Assembly (NCBI GenBank): GCA_013350335.1
Contig: CM023539.1
Span: forward strand, 22,189,043 to 22,253,042
Direction of reading: 5' to 3'
DNA from: Chimonanthus salicifolius
Lineage: Eukaryota > Streptophyta > Magnoliopsida > Laurales > Calycanthaceae
Length of the DNA stretch: 64,000 nt
The notes under the pieces are model-generated. The model was not told the origin of the DNA and did not search any database. It saw nothing but the letters and a program-made list of their open reading frames with translations. Both the position numbers and the translations under genes were made by a program. Positions 57,101-60,604 of the stretch are shown piece after piece; position 1 is the first letter of the stretch, and each line of letters begins with the position of its first letter.

Positions 57101-58628
57101 GACAAGAAAAATGGGAGTGATGGGGAGAGTAAAAGGATGTCAGGAGAAAGGGTTTTTTTTAATAATAGACAAGGTTGTGGATAGAGCTAGGCTATTTACA
57201 TACTTTTGTTCTAGGGGTAATTTCATCATTTAGAGTAGTTTCGATGAGGTTAATGATGGACAGCCCATGGCCCTCCTTTAACTGTTAATCAAGGGACGCT
57301 TTTGAAATTTTATGGACAAGATGGAGAGTTAGATGAGGTGGTTTTGTCATGATAGTAAAAGATCAAGCACAACCCCAATATGTAGAGTTGAAAAGTTACA
57401 AATCGAAGGCACTACGAGGAGAGACCGACCACTGAAAACTTGGAGGGAAGGAATAAAGGACATCCTAGATTGTAAAGTAATTAATGGTATGATTTATTAT
57501 AAGGCCCATTAGAGAAAAATAAACTTTTAAAGCTGCCCCTAGATAGATGGAATTCTGGCCTTTGATGATGATGACTAATAAAAATATAGAAGACTATTCA
57601 AAATATCAAAAAAATCAAGGTTTTTTTTTTAATTTCCCCTCTATAAATTCCTGTCAAGAGTTGTATTGGAATTATTAAACCAGAATTGCAGAGCTTATTA
57701 GATTCTTGGTTCCAGCTAATAATTCCAAGCCTAACAAACAAACATACCAAAAAAAACCTGATCAATGAATTCTCCGAATTTCAGAATCAGCAGAATTTGC
57801 TAGATCTGGAACATGGAAAATGTAAATTCTGTTGGAATTTCCTGCCAAACATACACTTGTCTTATTCTATAGGGTTTGTCATATTCCAACATTATACAAA
57901 TCTCTGTATATATTCCCTTCCAATTAAGAAAATATTTAGGTGCTCATTGTTGGAACCATATAGATTTCATATGACCAATTAAAAGGCAGAAGAACACACT
58001 ATAAACAAATGGTACCATTTATGACGTTTTGATTCAAACATTATGAGCACAGAATTGGTTTCTTAAGACATACTGGTAACACTGTCAAACATCTATTCAG
58101 CCATTCTATAATTTAAATTGCACATTAAGAACTAGTACATTTTACAATTTATATTGCCTTCATTATGAGATAAATCAAATTCAACAAAATGCCCCCACAA
58201 GTCGTTACAGATGGAGAACACACATTTGGGCGTCAATAGCATTCTACCTAGCACAACCAAAGCTTCCACTTTAGCCTTCAATGAAAGAACAACCCTAAAA
58301 CCTAAAATGCACAACCCAAATCAAGCAATGGCATTTTCTCCTAAAAAATTGCAAATCCTCATTTTGTCTGCAAGGAAAGAGAATAACTCTTTCTCTGAAA
58401 ATAACCAAGTTTTGACAAAATAACGGATTAAACCCATTTCTATTTTAAACTAGACAATTGCCAAGTAGGCATTTTCCTTTCTGTGCATCCAGATATAAGG
58501 GGAATAAGTACCTTGAGGGAGAGAACGTCTCGGATGACAAGTCGGTAATCAACCGCAACGGCAAGAAAGCGAGCGTTTGGGGAGAAACAACAAGGCCCCG
58601 TTAGTTTGTATGATTCTGTAAATTCCAT
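15119..58628 (-). CDS. WRAP73: WD-repeat protein WRAP73/WDR8, six-exon gene
   Basis: Joining six exons gives an uninterrupted frame of 1,389 nt (462 residues plus TAG). The protein starts MEFTESYK and contains repeated WD40-type strands: [52 protein letters not shown] and LYMWTPSG. Sequence and length match the WRAP73 (WDR8) family, recognised from memory of plant and animal homologues. Animal and fungal members anchor microtubule minus ends at centrosomes or spindle poles, together with SSX2IP/Msd1 and a kinesin-14. The role in acentrosomal plants is not known to me. Exon phases are 0,0,0,1,1 and every intron is GT-AG. Introns 1 to 5 are about 5,120, 383, 22,330, 12,784 and 1,504 bp; all but intron 2 contain transposable elements. 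No stop or frameshift was seen in the coding parts, so the gene is probably functional despite its size. An upstream TTG (58,634) was rejected as start because the ATG at 58,628 matches the family N-terminus. Confidence 0.93.
15755..16850 (+). pseudogene. Degenerate LINE (L1-type) reverse transcriptase in intron 5
   Basis: Fragments of a plant L1-type RT are visible on the plus strand. They read, in order, [20 protein letters not shown] (15,771-15,830), VFANRLK (about 15,870-15,890), LRQGDPLPP (16,694-16,720) and [10 protein letters not shown] (about 16,800-16,830). They correspond to the family motifs PGPDGF, ILANRL, RQGDPLSP and the start of FADD. Frames differ between fragments, and the FADD catalytic pair is replaced by a GAGAGA run. 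Between the motifs are AT-rich stretches and a 16.5-kb poly-A run. It is antisense to WRAP73. Confidence 0.65.
16991..17101 (-). CDS. WRAP73: WRAP73 exon 5 (residues 304-340)
   Basis: The exon is 111 bp, with acceptor TTAG|AA and donor G|GTGAGT. It encodes [17 protein letters not shown] through KPNPKQGI, the linker before the C-terminal blades. Phase 1 at both ends agrees with exons 4 and 6. Confidence 0.92.
17102..18757. other. Intron 4, proximal part, no gene seen
   Basis: AT-rich intron sequence. The phrase TTGTTAAAATCTTA occurs near 17,424 and 17,585, and ACGATTTTACAA-type motifs recur at about 17,609 and 18,110, suggesting an old unclassified repeat. A similar AATCGTAAAATCGTACGATT stretch lies near 46,430. 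Confidence 0.4.
18758..18902 (+). pseudogene. Copia-2 reverse transcriptase, 5' piece
   Basis: The plus strand reads [16 protein letters not shown] and then [32 protein letters not shown]. These are Copia RT motifs ([24 protein letters not shown]). About a dozen residues between the two stretches are deleted. At 18,902 the frame is cut by the LTR element 18,903-27,038 and resumes at 27,044 ([14 protein letters not shown]). The 5-bp site GAAGA is duplicated on both sides. Confidence 0.85.
18903..19174 (-). repeat. 3' LTR of the outer non-autonomous element
   Basis: The 272-bp LTR matches 26,789-27,038 over its length (ACTAGGCAGGAAGAAGAAAG; CTCTCGAGCACTACATCC) but has about 20 extra bases near 18,980. 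The adjacent purine tract at 19,175-19,190 fixes the minus orientation. Confidence 0.88.
19347..20048 (-). repeat. 3' LTR of the inner Gypsy
   Basis: The 702-bp LTR closely matches 24,429-25,153. The main differences are a missing CAAACCTAAAGGTAAA-type segment near 19,390 and scattered substitutions, so insertion is not very recent but the pair is clearly recognisable. Confidence 0.92.
20060..23170 (-). pseudogene. Pol of the inner Gypsy: protease, RT, RNase H, integrase
   Basis: Order is PR-RT-RH-IN, as in Ty3/Gypsy. The protease has [13 protein letters not shown] near 23,150-23,115. The RT has [17 protein letters not shown] and [10 protein letters not shown], then YFDDILIY in the next ORF. 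RNase H shows [16 protein letters not shown] and ADALSRK. The integrase has a zinc-binding region ([27 protein letters not shown]) and a core with [22 protein letters not shown] and [11 protein letters not shown]. The C-terminus is [19 protein letters not shown], ending DSRTSPF. I see no chromodomain. Frameshifts lie near 22,520, 22,245 and in the integrase (20,570-20,940). A stop is at 21,549-21,547. Confidence 0.9.
23300..24383 (-). pseudogene. Gag of the inner Gypsy, broken
   Basis: The start is ATG at 24,383 ([19 protein letters not shown]). The frame runs to [18 protein letters not shown] and then TAG at 24,086-24,084, where the family normally has Trp (FLDWLSEVE). Past the stop the same frame reads [34 protein letters not shown]. 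Further on, a CCHC zinc knuckle [14 protein letters not shown] lies at about 23,390-23,432 in a shifted frame. Gag would form the virus-like particle; this copy is inactive. Confidence 0.85.
24429..25153 (-). repeat. 5' LTR of the inner Gypsy
   Basis: The 725-bp LTR should carry the promoter for the minus-strand gag-pol. The primer-binding site lies just downstream on the minus strand. The paired LTR is at 19,347-20,048. Confidence 0.92.
25171..25773 (-). CDS. Proline-rich ORF of the outer non-autonomous LTR element (200 aa)
   Basis: An intact ORF from ATG (25,773) to TAG. The N-terminal half is charged ([20 protein letters not shown]; possibly helical). The middle is Ser/Val-rich, and a run of ten prolines lies at about residues 124-133. 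I do not recognise a domain; a degenerate Gag-like protein of a TR-GAG type element is one possibility. It is the only sizeable ORF of the element and stops 13 bp before the duplicated target site of the inner Gypsy, so that insertion left it whole. Confidence 0.45.
   Translation of the reverse strand: MVINYSASLRSIEFKSKFISDMQSEFQEFLQEFEEILHGRKYRDTTKVNKNSEHVPASSRCVPTPKSSSSFVYAPTSDSELMPASPEVVTTQTLHVLETESVVLPASQSMQPTCVNPSPPSPIPPPPPPPPPPLQITHPSPLPKLDPITDTKNSSMVISTLFCSPPVLSLGTSSDRHSGPCYHTSAICRPVRDQLGSSMP
26789..27038 (-). repeat. 5' LTR of the outer non-autonomous element
   Basis: The 250-bp LTR pairs with 18,903-19,174. Its internal-side terminus reads TAATGAGG instead of TGATGAAG, so the canonical TG/CA end is mutated. 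The primer-binding site lies just outside on the minus strand (about 26,770-26,787). Confidence 0.85.
27039..28110 (+). pseudogene. Copia-2 RT and RNase H, 3' piece
   Basis: After the duplicated GAAGA the plus strand resumes [14 protein letters not shown] and, with breaks, [11 protein letters not shown] (the RT catalytic YVDD), [39 protein letters not shown] and PLDVNS. Later frames show RNase H remnants: SDADWLA, then [20 protein letters not shown] sequence near 27,870-27,920 and a DQLTDI-like tail. The polypurine tract GCTTGAGGGGGAG (28,098-28,110) ends the internal region. Many frameshifts and stops; inactive. Confidence 0.87.
28111..28380 (+). repeat. 3' LTR of Copia-2 (right end approximate)
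   Basis: It starts TGTTGTAGATG immediately after the polypurine tract. A TATATATTC box lies near 28,240. The right end was not pinned down because no 5' LTR or target duplication was found; it could be anywhere from about 28,334 to 28,380. Confidence 0.6.
28381..29885. other. Intron 4, distal part, no gene seen
   Basis: AT-rich sequence with a T-run of about 27 nt at 29,144-29,170 and several shorter T or A runs. ORF 29,423-29,656 shows no recognisable features and was not accepted. No element ends were recognised. Confidence 0.4.
29886..29967 (-). CDS. WRAP73: WRAP73 exon 4, 82-bp isolated exon (residues 277-303 plus 1 nt)
   Basis: This exon is too short to appear as an ORF. I found it by looking for the family segment that must follow AAVFK. 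The reverse strand reads [19 protein letters not shown] and continues for eight more residues to GNS. It is preceded by a pyrimidine/GCAG acceptor and followed by G|GTGAGTAT. It starts in phase 0 and leaves one nucleotide that joins exactly to exon 5 to make Glu (G+AA). The [14 protein letters not shown] block is characteristic of plant WRAP73. It stands 22.3 kb and 12.8 kb from its neighbouring exons. Confidence 0.92.
29968..30780. other. Intron 3, part adjoining exon 4, no gene seen
   Basis: AT-rich, with repeated AATTAATT/TTAATTAAA motifs at 30,400-30,540. Nothing else was recognised. Confidence 0.4.
30780..32579 (-). mobile_element. Long LTR-G, 3' part (minus orientation), left end approximate
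   Basis: Reverse-strand reading gives the shared LTR block: TTCACTGGGCATAGAGCTC then CCCCTTACATTGCAGG (31,280-31,310). The short motif CAGCCCCTCAAATGGAC is repeated at 31,577 and 31,631, with diverged copies near 31,650 and 31,705. The element is split by Copia-1 at 32,580 and continues at 41,373. Its left end was not resolved; CGGGGCGTGAT near 30,790 may mark it. Confidence 0.5.
32585..32767 (+). repeat. Copia-1 5' LTR, truncated
   Basis: Aligns with the first 170 bp or so of the 3' LTR at 41,100 (AGGAGTAGATAAGTTA; CACCTTAATTGGCTC; TTATTTATAC). A TGTGGGACCCAATGGG segment near its start is duplicated. The last roughly 95 bp and the primer-binding site are absent, replaced by the TIR-element fragment. 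Confidence 0.87.
32768..33178. mobile_element. Left part of a TIR element in the Copia-1 5' LTR
   Basis: It begins CTAAGAAGCACCAATACGGG, matching the left terminus of the element at 12,864. The following ATATGGCAAATTTTGAAAA, ACTAGGATACGGGCGCGGC segment also matches. No right terminus is present; the copy runs into a 68-bp (AT)n tract and then Copia leader sequence. AATAAACAGATTACACACAA occurs twice, about 85 bp apart. Confidence 0.75.
33111..33178. repeat. (AT)n microsatellite
   Basis: About 34 AT units at the broken edge of the TIR fragment. It produces an artefactual Tyr-Ile repeat ORF on the plus strand. Confidence 0.97.
33179..34169 (+). other. Copia-1 leader region
   Basis: C/T-rich sequence between the broken 5' LTR and gag. 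Several overlapping open frames occur on both strands, but none has recognisable protein features. The long frame that merges with gag is open from 33,876, so a gag start upstream of 34,170 is possible. Confidence 0.5.
34170..34877 (+). pseudogene. Copia-1 Gag (N-terminal part)
   Basis: From ATG at 34,170 ([20 protein letters not shown]) the frame shows the Copia Gag-like region: [65 protein letters not shown] and [18 protein letters not shown]. It stops at 34,875-34,877 before any CCHC zinc knuckle, so the C-terminal part is lost. The frame remains open upstream to 33,876. Confidence 0.88.
34942..35987 (+). pseudogene. Copia-1 integrase, truncated, with stops
   Basis: Begins [20 protein letters not shown], the catalytic core entry; the zinc-binding N-terminus and protease are absent. 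Catalytic residues are visible in [21 protein letters not shown] and [18 protein letters not shown]. In-frame stops lie at 35,189-35,191 and about 35,216-35,218. It continues [20 protein letters not shown] and [18 protein letters not shown], then a Pro/Ser-rich linker to a stop at 35,985-35,987. Confidence 0.87.
35988..36123. other. Short non-Copia segment between integrase linker and RT
   Basis: About 130 bp of A-rich sequence interrupts the expected linker just before [17 protein letters not shown]. It replaces the usual segment ahead of the RT domain. No terminal repeats were recognised. Confidence 0.5.
36124..37329 (+). pseudogene. Copia-1 reverse transcriptase and start of RNase H
   Basis: RT motifs are [44 protein letters not shown] and LPPPGFVN. 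After a frameshift at about 36,420 come [15 protein letters not shown] and [12 protein letters not shown] (catalytic YVDD), then SYFLGIEVA and [19 protein letters not shown]. RNase H begins [20 protein letters not shown] and reaches FCDNQA at 37,328, where LTR-B interrupts it. Several stops and shifts. Confidence 0.9.
38842..39033. repeat. Tandem repeat, period about 65 bp, three copies
   Basis: Copies start at 38,842, 38,906 and 38,971 with GTAGTGGCGCTTAGTCGCTC followed by GATACCATTTGAG and CGCTTAGTCACCC. Each unit contains two half-units with related CGCTTAGTC cores. It lies inside LTR-B. Confidence 0.88.
39935..40155. repeat. Direct repeat, period 118 bp, two copies
   Basis: GAACACCGTTTGCGAACCG starts at 39,935 and 40,053. 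Both copies run on through GTCGACCGCCATCAAC and CTAGTAGACCGGGTCG. It lies in LTR-B, 3' of the 65-bp repeat. Confidence 0.9.
40865..41099 (+). pseudogene. Copia-1 RNase H C-terminus and polypurine tract
   Basis: Resumes [20 protein letters not shown], then [13 protein letters not shown] and [16 protein letters not shown], ending IDIFEPA and TGA at 41,090-41,092. The overlapping GCTTGAGGGGGAG (41,087-41,099) is the polypurine tract, directly followed by the 3' LTR. Confidence 0.92.
41100..41367 (+). repeat. Copia-1 3' LTR, 268 bp
   Basis: Starts TGTTGTGGGACCC and ends TAGATTCAACA, followed by the target duplication GTTTA. TTATTTATACTTGT near 41,250 is the probable TATA region. Confidence 0.92.
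41373..42057 (-). mobile_element. Long LTR-G, 5' part (minus orientation)
   Basis: On the minus strand it begins TGTAGTGACCCTACCCGAAG at 42,057, a plausible LTR start of the TGTAATACCC type. It continues to the Copia-1 insertion site, where GTTTA is duplicated (41,368-41,372). It is the other half of the LTR seen at 30.8-32.6 kb. Confidence 0.5.
42058..42527. other. Intron 3 sequence between LTR-G and the nested LTR block
   Basis: No gene. It ends with GATGCCCAAGCCCATGGACT (42,501-42,520), which recurs at 51,855-51,874 on the far side of the block. Confidence 0.45.
43236..46501 (-). mobile_element. Solo LTR-C, 3.27 kb, target duplication CAATC
   Basis: Plus-strand ends are TGTCACGCCCCG and GGACCATTACA, flanked by CAATC at 43,231-43,235 and 46,502-46,506. 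The intron-1 relative of LTR-X has this stretch uninterrupted (GAGATTGTGTCAAAACC), which confirms the insertion. It is inverted relative to LTR-A and LTR-B, with the start TGTAATGGTCC on the minus strand. It carries a 20-bp tandem array. No coding capacity. Confidence 0.88.
44021..44314. repeat. 20-bp tandem array, about 15 units in exact register
   Basis: Units such as TACCATGGGACCAACATGTC and TAACATAAGACCAATACGTC alternate, giving a 40-bp higher-order repeat. No indel is seen from 44,021 to 44,314; every unit starts 20 bp after the last. More diverged ACCATGGGA motifs extend over 43,560-44,470. Confidence 0.93.
48228..48252 (+). promoter_or_regulatory. Telo-box-like CCCTAAACCCTAACCC and TATA box of LTR-D
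   Basis: CCCTAAACCCTAACCC (48,229-48,244) is followed at once by TATAAAA (48,246-48,252), then a C/T-rich leader. Telo-box motifs (AAACCCTAA) are known promoter elements in plants. The position fits the U3 region of an LTR. Use as a promoter is inferred. Confidence 0.55.
49537..49710. repeat. Tandem repeat, period 94 bp, about two copies
   Basis: TCCCCGTTATGCTCCGGC begins at 49,537 and its copy at 49,631. Both continue with CGAGACCCCCATAGGAGATG and a CCGTTGCATTC sub-repeat. It lies in LTR-D. Confidence 0.88.
50365..51850 (+). mobile_element. 3' part of a long LTR (LTR-Z)
   Basis: Contains the shared block CTCCTCACTGGGCTAGTTAG and TCTTACGTTGTAGGACC near 51,120-51,165, plus GAAGAGCATGTGTGAC, and ends GGCGAGGCGTGACA at 51,850. 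The start is not resolved. No coding region. Confidence 0.55.
51851..52297. other. Intron 3 sequence next to exon 3
   Basis: Starts with the copy of GATGCCCAAGCCCATGGACT also seen at 42,501. No gene or element end was recognised. The exon 3 donor lies at 52,297. Confidence 0.45.
52298..52519 (-). CDS. WRAP73: WRAP73 exon 3 (residues 203-276)
   Basis: The exon is 222 bp, phase 0 at both ends, with acceptor CAG|GTT and donor AAG|GTGATG. It encodes [10 protein letters not shown] through CNAAVFK, including the blade [16 protein letters not shown]. Intron 2 before it is only 383 bp; intron 3 after it is about 22.3 kb. Confidence 0.94.
52903..53391 (-). CDS. WRAP73: WRAP73 exon 2 (residues 40-202)
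   Basis: This is the largest exon: 489 bp, phase 0 at both ends. The acceptor is CAG before GTT and the donor is AAG|GTATCC. It encodes [16 protein letters not shown] through DSALEYK and includes the [13 protein letters not shown] and [15 protein letters not shown] repeats. The open frame continues upstream as unspliced intron sequence, which is why a longer ORF appears there. Confidence 0.95.
53392..54217. other. Intron 1, 3' end, no gene seen
   Basis: AT-rich intron sequence before the exon 2 acceptor. ORF 53,462-53,926 (minus) has no recognisable protein features. Nothing else was recognised. Confidence 0.4.
54228..54401 (-). mobile_element. tRNA-derived SINE, target duplication TATGTGATTA
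   Basis: On the minus strand the element starts near GGGTAGCTCAATTGG, an RNA polymerase III A-box type. It has a B-box GGTTCGAATCC about 40 bp later and ends in a poly(A)-rich tail (T-run at 54,231-54,243 on plus). The 10-bp TATGTGATTA flanks it (54,218-54,227 and 54,402-54,411). At 174 bp it lacks a tRNA fold beyond the two boxes, so it is a SINE, not a tRNA gene. The layout resembles Au-type plant SINEs; the family is not confirmed. Confidence 0.85.
54552..55548. repeat. 499-bp tandem duplication in intron 1
   Basis: Copy 1 (54,552-55,050) and copy 2 (55,051-55,548) match closely from GGATTTTCATTCATTCAATC to GGAATTCACTAGATT, with scattered substitutions. Each copy contains intron flank, the site GGTAC, and the first roughly 198 bp of the solo LTR. 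The duplication therefore postdates the LTR insertion. Confidence 0.93.
55352..56578 (-). mobile_element. Solo LTR in intron 1, 1.23 kb, target duplication GGTAC
   Basis: The ends are TGATGCAGGCC and GCCTCCATCA on the plus strand, flanked by GGTAC (55,347-55,351 and 56,579-56,583). It is homologous in reverse orientation to LTR-X at 42,927-47,404. No coding region. A third GGTAC with an LTR start (54,848-54,853) comes from the tandem duplication. Confidence 0.9.
56584..58511. other. Intron 1, 5' part, no gene seen
   Basis: AT-rich sequence. CGTTTGGATGAGAAG near 56,866 has a counterpart at 18,716 (GTTTGGATGAGAAGTGGGGA), probably a short dispersed repeat. ORF 57,686-57,982 was not accepted. 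Confidence 0.4.
58512..58628 (-). CDS. WRAP73: WRAP73 exon 1 (residues 1-39)
   Basis: The exon runs from ATG (58,628-58,626) to AAG, followed by the donor GTACTT. It encodes the conserved N-terminus through the first blade ([25 protein letters not shown]). It ends in phase 0. Intron 1 of about 5.1 kb follows and holds a SINE, a tandem duplication and a solo LTR. Confidence 0.93.
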
Positions 58629-59010
58629 TTTCAATCACTAGAAGAAATTCTTCTTCTTCTTCTTCTTCTTTTCACTATCTGTCAAACTTTGGGTTTCAAA
58701 AGATCACGATCAGCCATTTTCCAAAGAAATATGGGTCTGAGAAGATTTCGATCTGACATTTTCCACAGAAATTGTAGGGAAATGGAGGGTTTGAAAAAGC
58801 CCAGGATAGCCCAGGATCCTAAAACCCTTTTACAAAATATAGCCCAAATTGGTGGAATCCTTCCTCAGAAGTAGGGACCCAACTTCTCAAATCTTCTAAA
58901 GACAATAAACCCTGGAATCACAGATCTCCTGCTTCTGAAGAACACAGCAGTTGAGAGAGATCATTCGTTTCGAGTGTCACTGGTTTGTGCACCCCGTCTC
59001 TTTTCTATAA
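58629..59010 (-). promoter_or_regulatory. WRAP73 5' UTR and core promoter region
   Basis: Just upstream of the ATG on the minus strand is a GAA repeat (TTC runs at about 58,648-58,671 on plus), common in plant 5' leaders. A TATAGAA-like motif near 59,000 (reverse of TTCTATA) could be a TATA element. The same interval has a plus-strand ORF with ATG at 58,731 and TAG at 58,872-58,874, preceded by a related 43-bp copy; I do not recognise it. Confidence 0.45.
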
Positions 59011-60604
59011 TGAAAATTTTTTTTTTTTAAATGGCACACCCTCAATTCTAAGCCGACCGCTCAAAATTGAAATAAGAAGTAGGGAGTTTGGATCTCGACC
59101 GTTTTTAGCTCAAAATTGAACTAGGAAATTGGGAATTTGGGTCTCGACTCTCGACCGCTTTCATAAAATTTAAAAACATGATATGATCCTGGCAATGTAC
59201 ATCAAGCGGTTAAAATTTTGGGACTAAGTTTAAGTCTAATTATAACTCATTAATTATATTGTTAAAATTTTGGGACTAAGTTTAAGTCTAATTATAACTC
59301 ATTAATTATATTTTTAATTTATACACAATATTTATAATTGTTAAAAATATAAAAATAAATCATAAGTGACTCATACATTAATTGCACCATAATTGTCCAA
59401 TCTATTCTAGAATATGGTCTTGTTTTATCTACATAACCAAACATTCCAACATTATGACCGATTTAGTATTTCATTTTAAAAAAGTTGTGCCGTAGAAAGT
59501 AAAATAATAAAATCCTTCTTATATCCCAATTTAGTTATCTTATATGGATTTTAGGATTGTCCCAAAATAATTATCTCATTTATATTAGAATAGCATAAAG
59601 TTGGTTAATAATGGATGAGATCACATGGAGTGCTAGCCTTATATAGAAAGTTTCTTAAAAAATACAAATGTTTTAAACGAGACAATTAAAATGGGACAAA
59701 TGGAGTATAAAGATAAAAATTCAAATTTGTTGTCCTAAAAGTTAAATATGCATCCTCTGAGTTAGATTGAGTTGTCAATTTTATAATAGCGTCCGACTGA
59801 ATCTTGAGTGAGACTAAGTTGTGACTAAGTCCGTTTGTGTCCTGAACCTTGCATCTACAGGACTGACAAAGTTGAATCAAGCATGAAGACTAGAAACACT
59901 CTTTTTGGAAGGCCATGCACCAAAGAAACAAACTTCATGTATGCCAACCAAATTCAGGTAAATGGACCTTAGGATGAAACTAGAAAGACCTTAGAATCAA
60001 TGACTTAAAATTTGGTAGAACTTAATTGAATTTCTAACTTAGATGGATTTTGTCTTGTCTTTAGAAGCTCTTTCTTTCAATCAATTGTACTCAAATATTA
60101 GTAAAATCTTTGTGATTTGATAGAGGATTCAAAAATCTTTCCAAAGAGTCCAAGTTCACTCAAATCCATCTTGTATAGCTCAAGTTAAGAGCATTTCAAT
60201 GAAAGGGTGCAAAACAGGGCACAATAGTTTTGTTTTGAACCTACCCTGACTTTTAGAGCATATTTGAAGTATCAAATGAACTTCAAAATTGCTGAAATTT
60301 TGTGAGTTGATAGATCTCTCAAATAGCTTTCCAACGAGCCCAAGTATGTTCAAATTCGAGCTATGTAACTCAAGTTATGACTGTTTTAATAAAGAGATAC
60401 CAAATTGTTTAAACGTTAGTCAACTACACTTGGAATAGAAGTCGACTACTATTTGAATTGTTGAATGTTTCTTTACCTTTGACAAATAGTATCAACTACT
60501 TTGTGGATGATCATATTTTCAACTGCTATATTATTCAATGGGATTTAAATACAAGCTTTAGGAGCATTTCTAATATAATTTTGAATGCTTAGAAACACAA
60601 GAGA
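59011..60604. other. Upstream region, no gene seen
   Basis: AT-rich intergenic DNA. It contains an exact 52-bp tandem repeat at 59,209-59,311 and no recognised coding region. Confidence 0.45.
59209..59311. repeat. 52-bp tandem repeat, two nearly identical copies
   Basis: GTTAAAATTTTGGGACTAAG begins at 59,209 and 59,261. The copies are essentially identical through CATTAATTATAT. Confidence 0.93.

Noticed and set aside
58440..58634. Longer WRAP73 exon 1 with a start at 58,634
   Set aside because: That codon is TTG. The ATG at 58,628 fits the family, and the frame past 58,512 is intron beyond a good GT donor.
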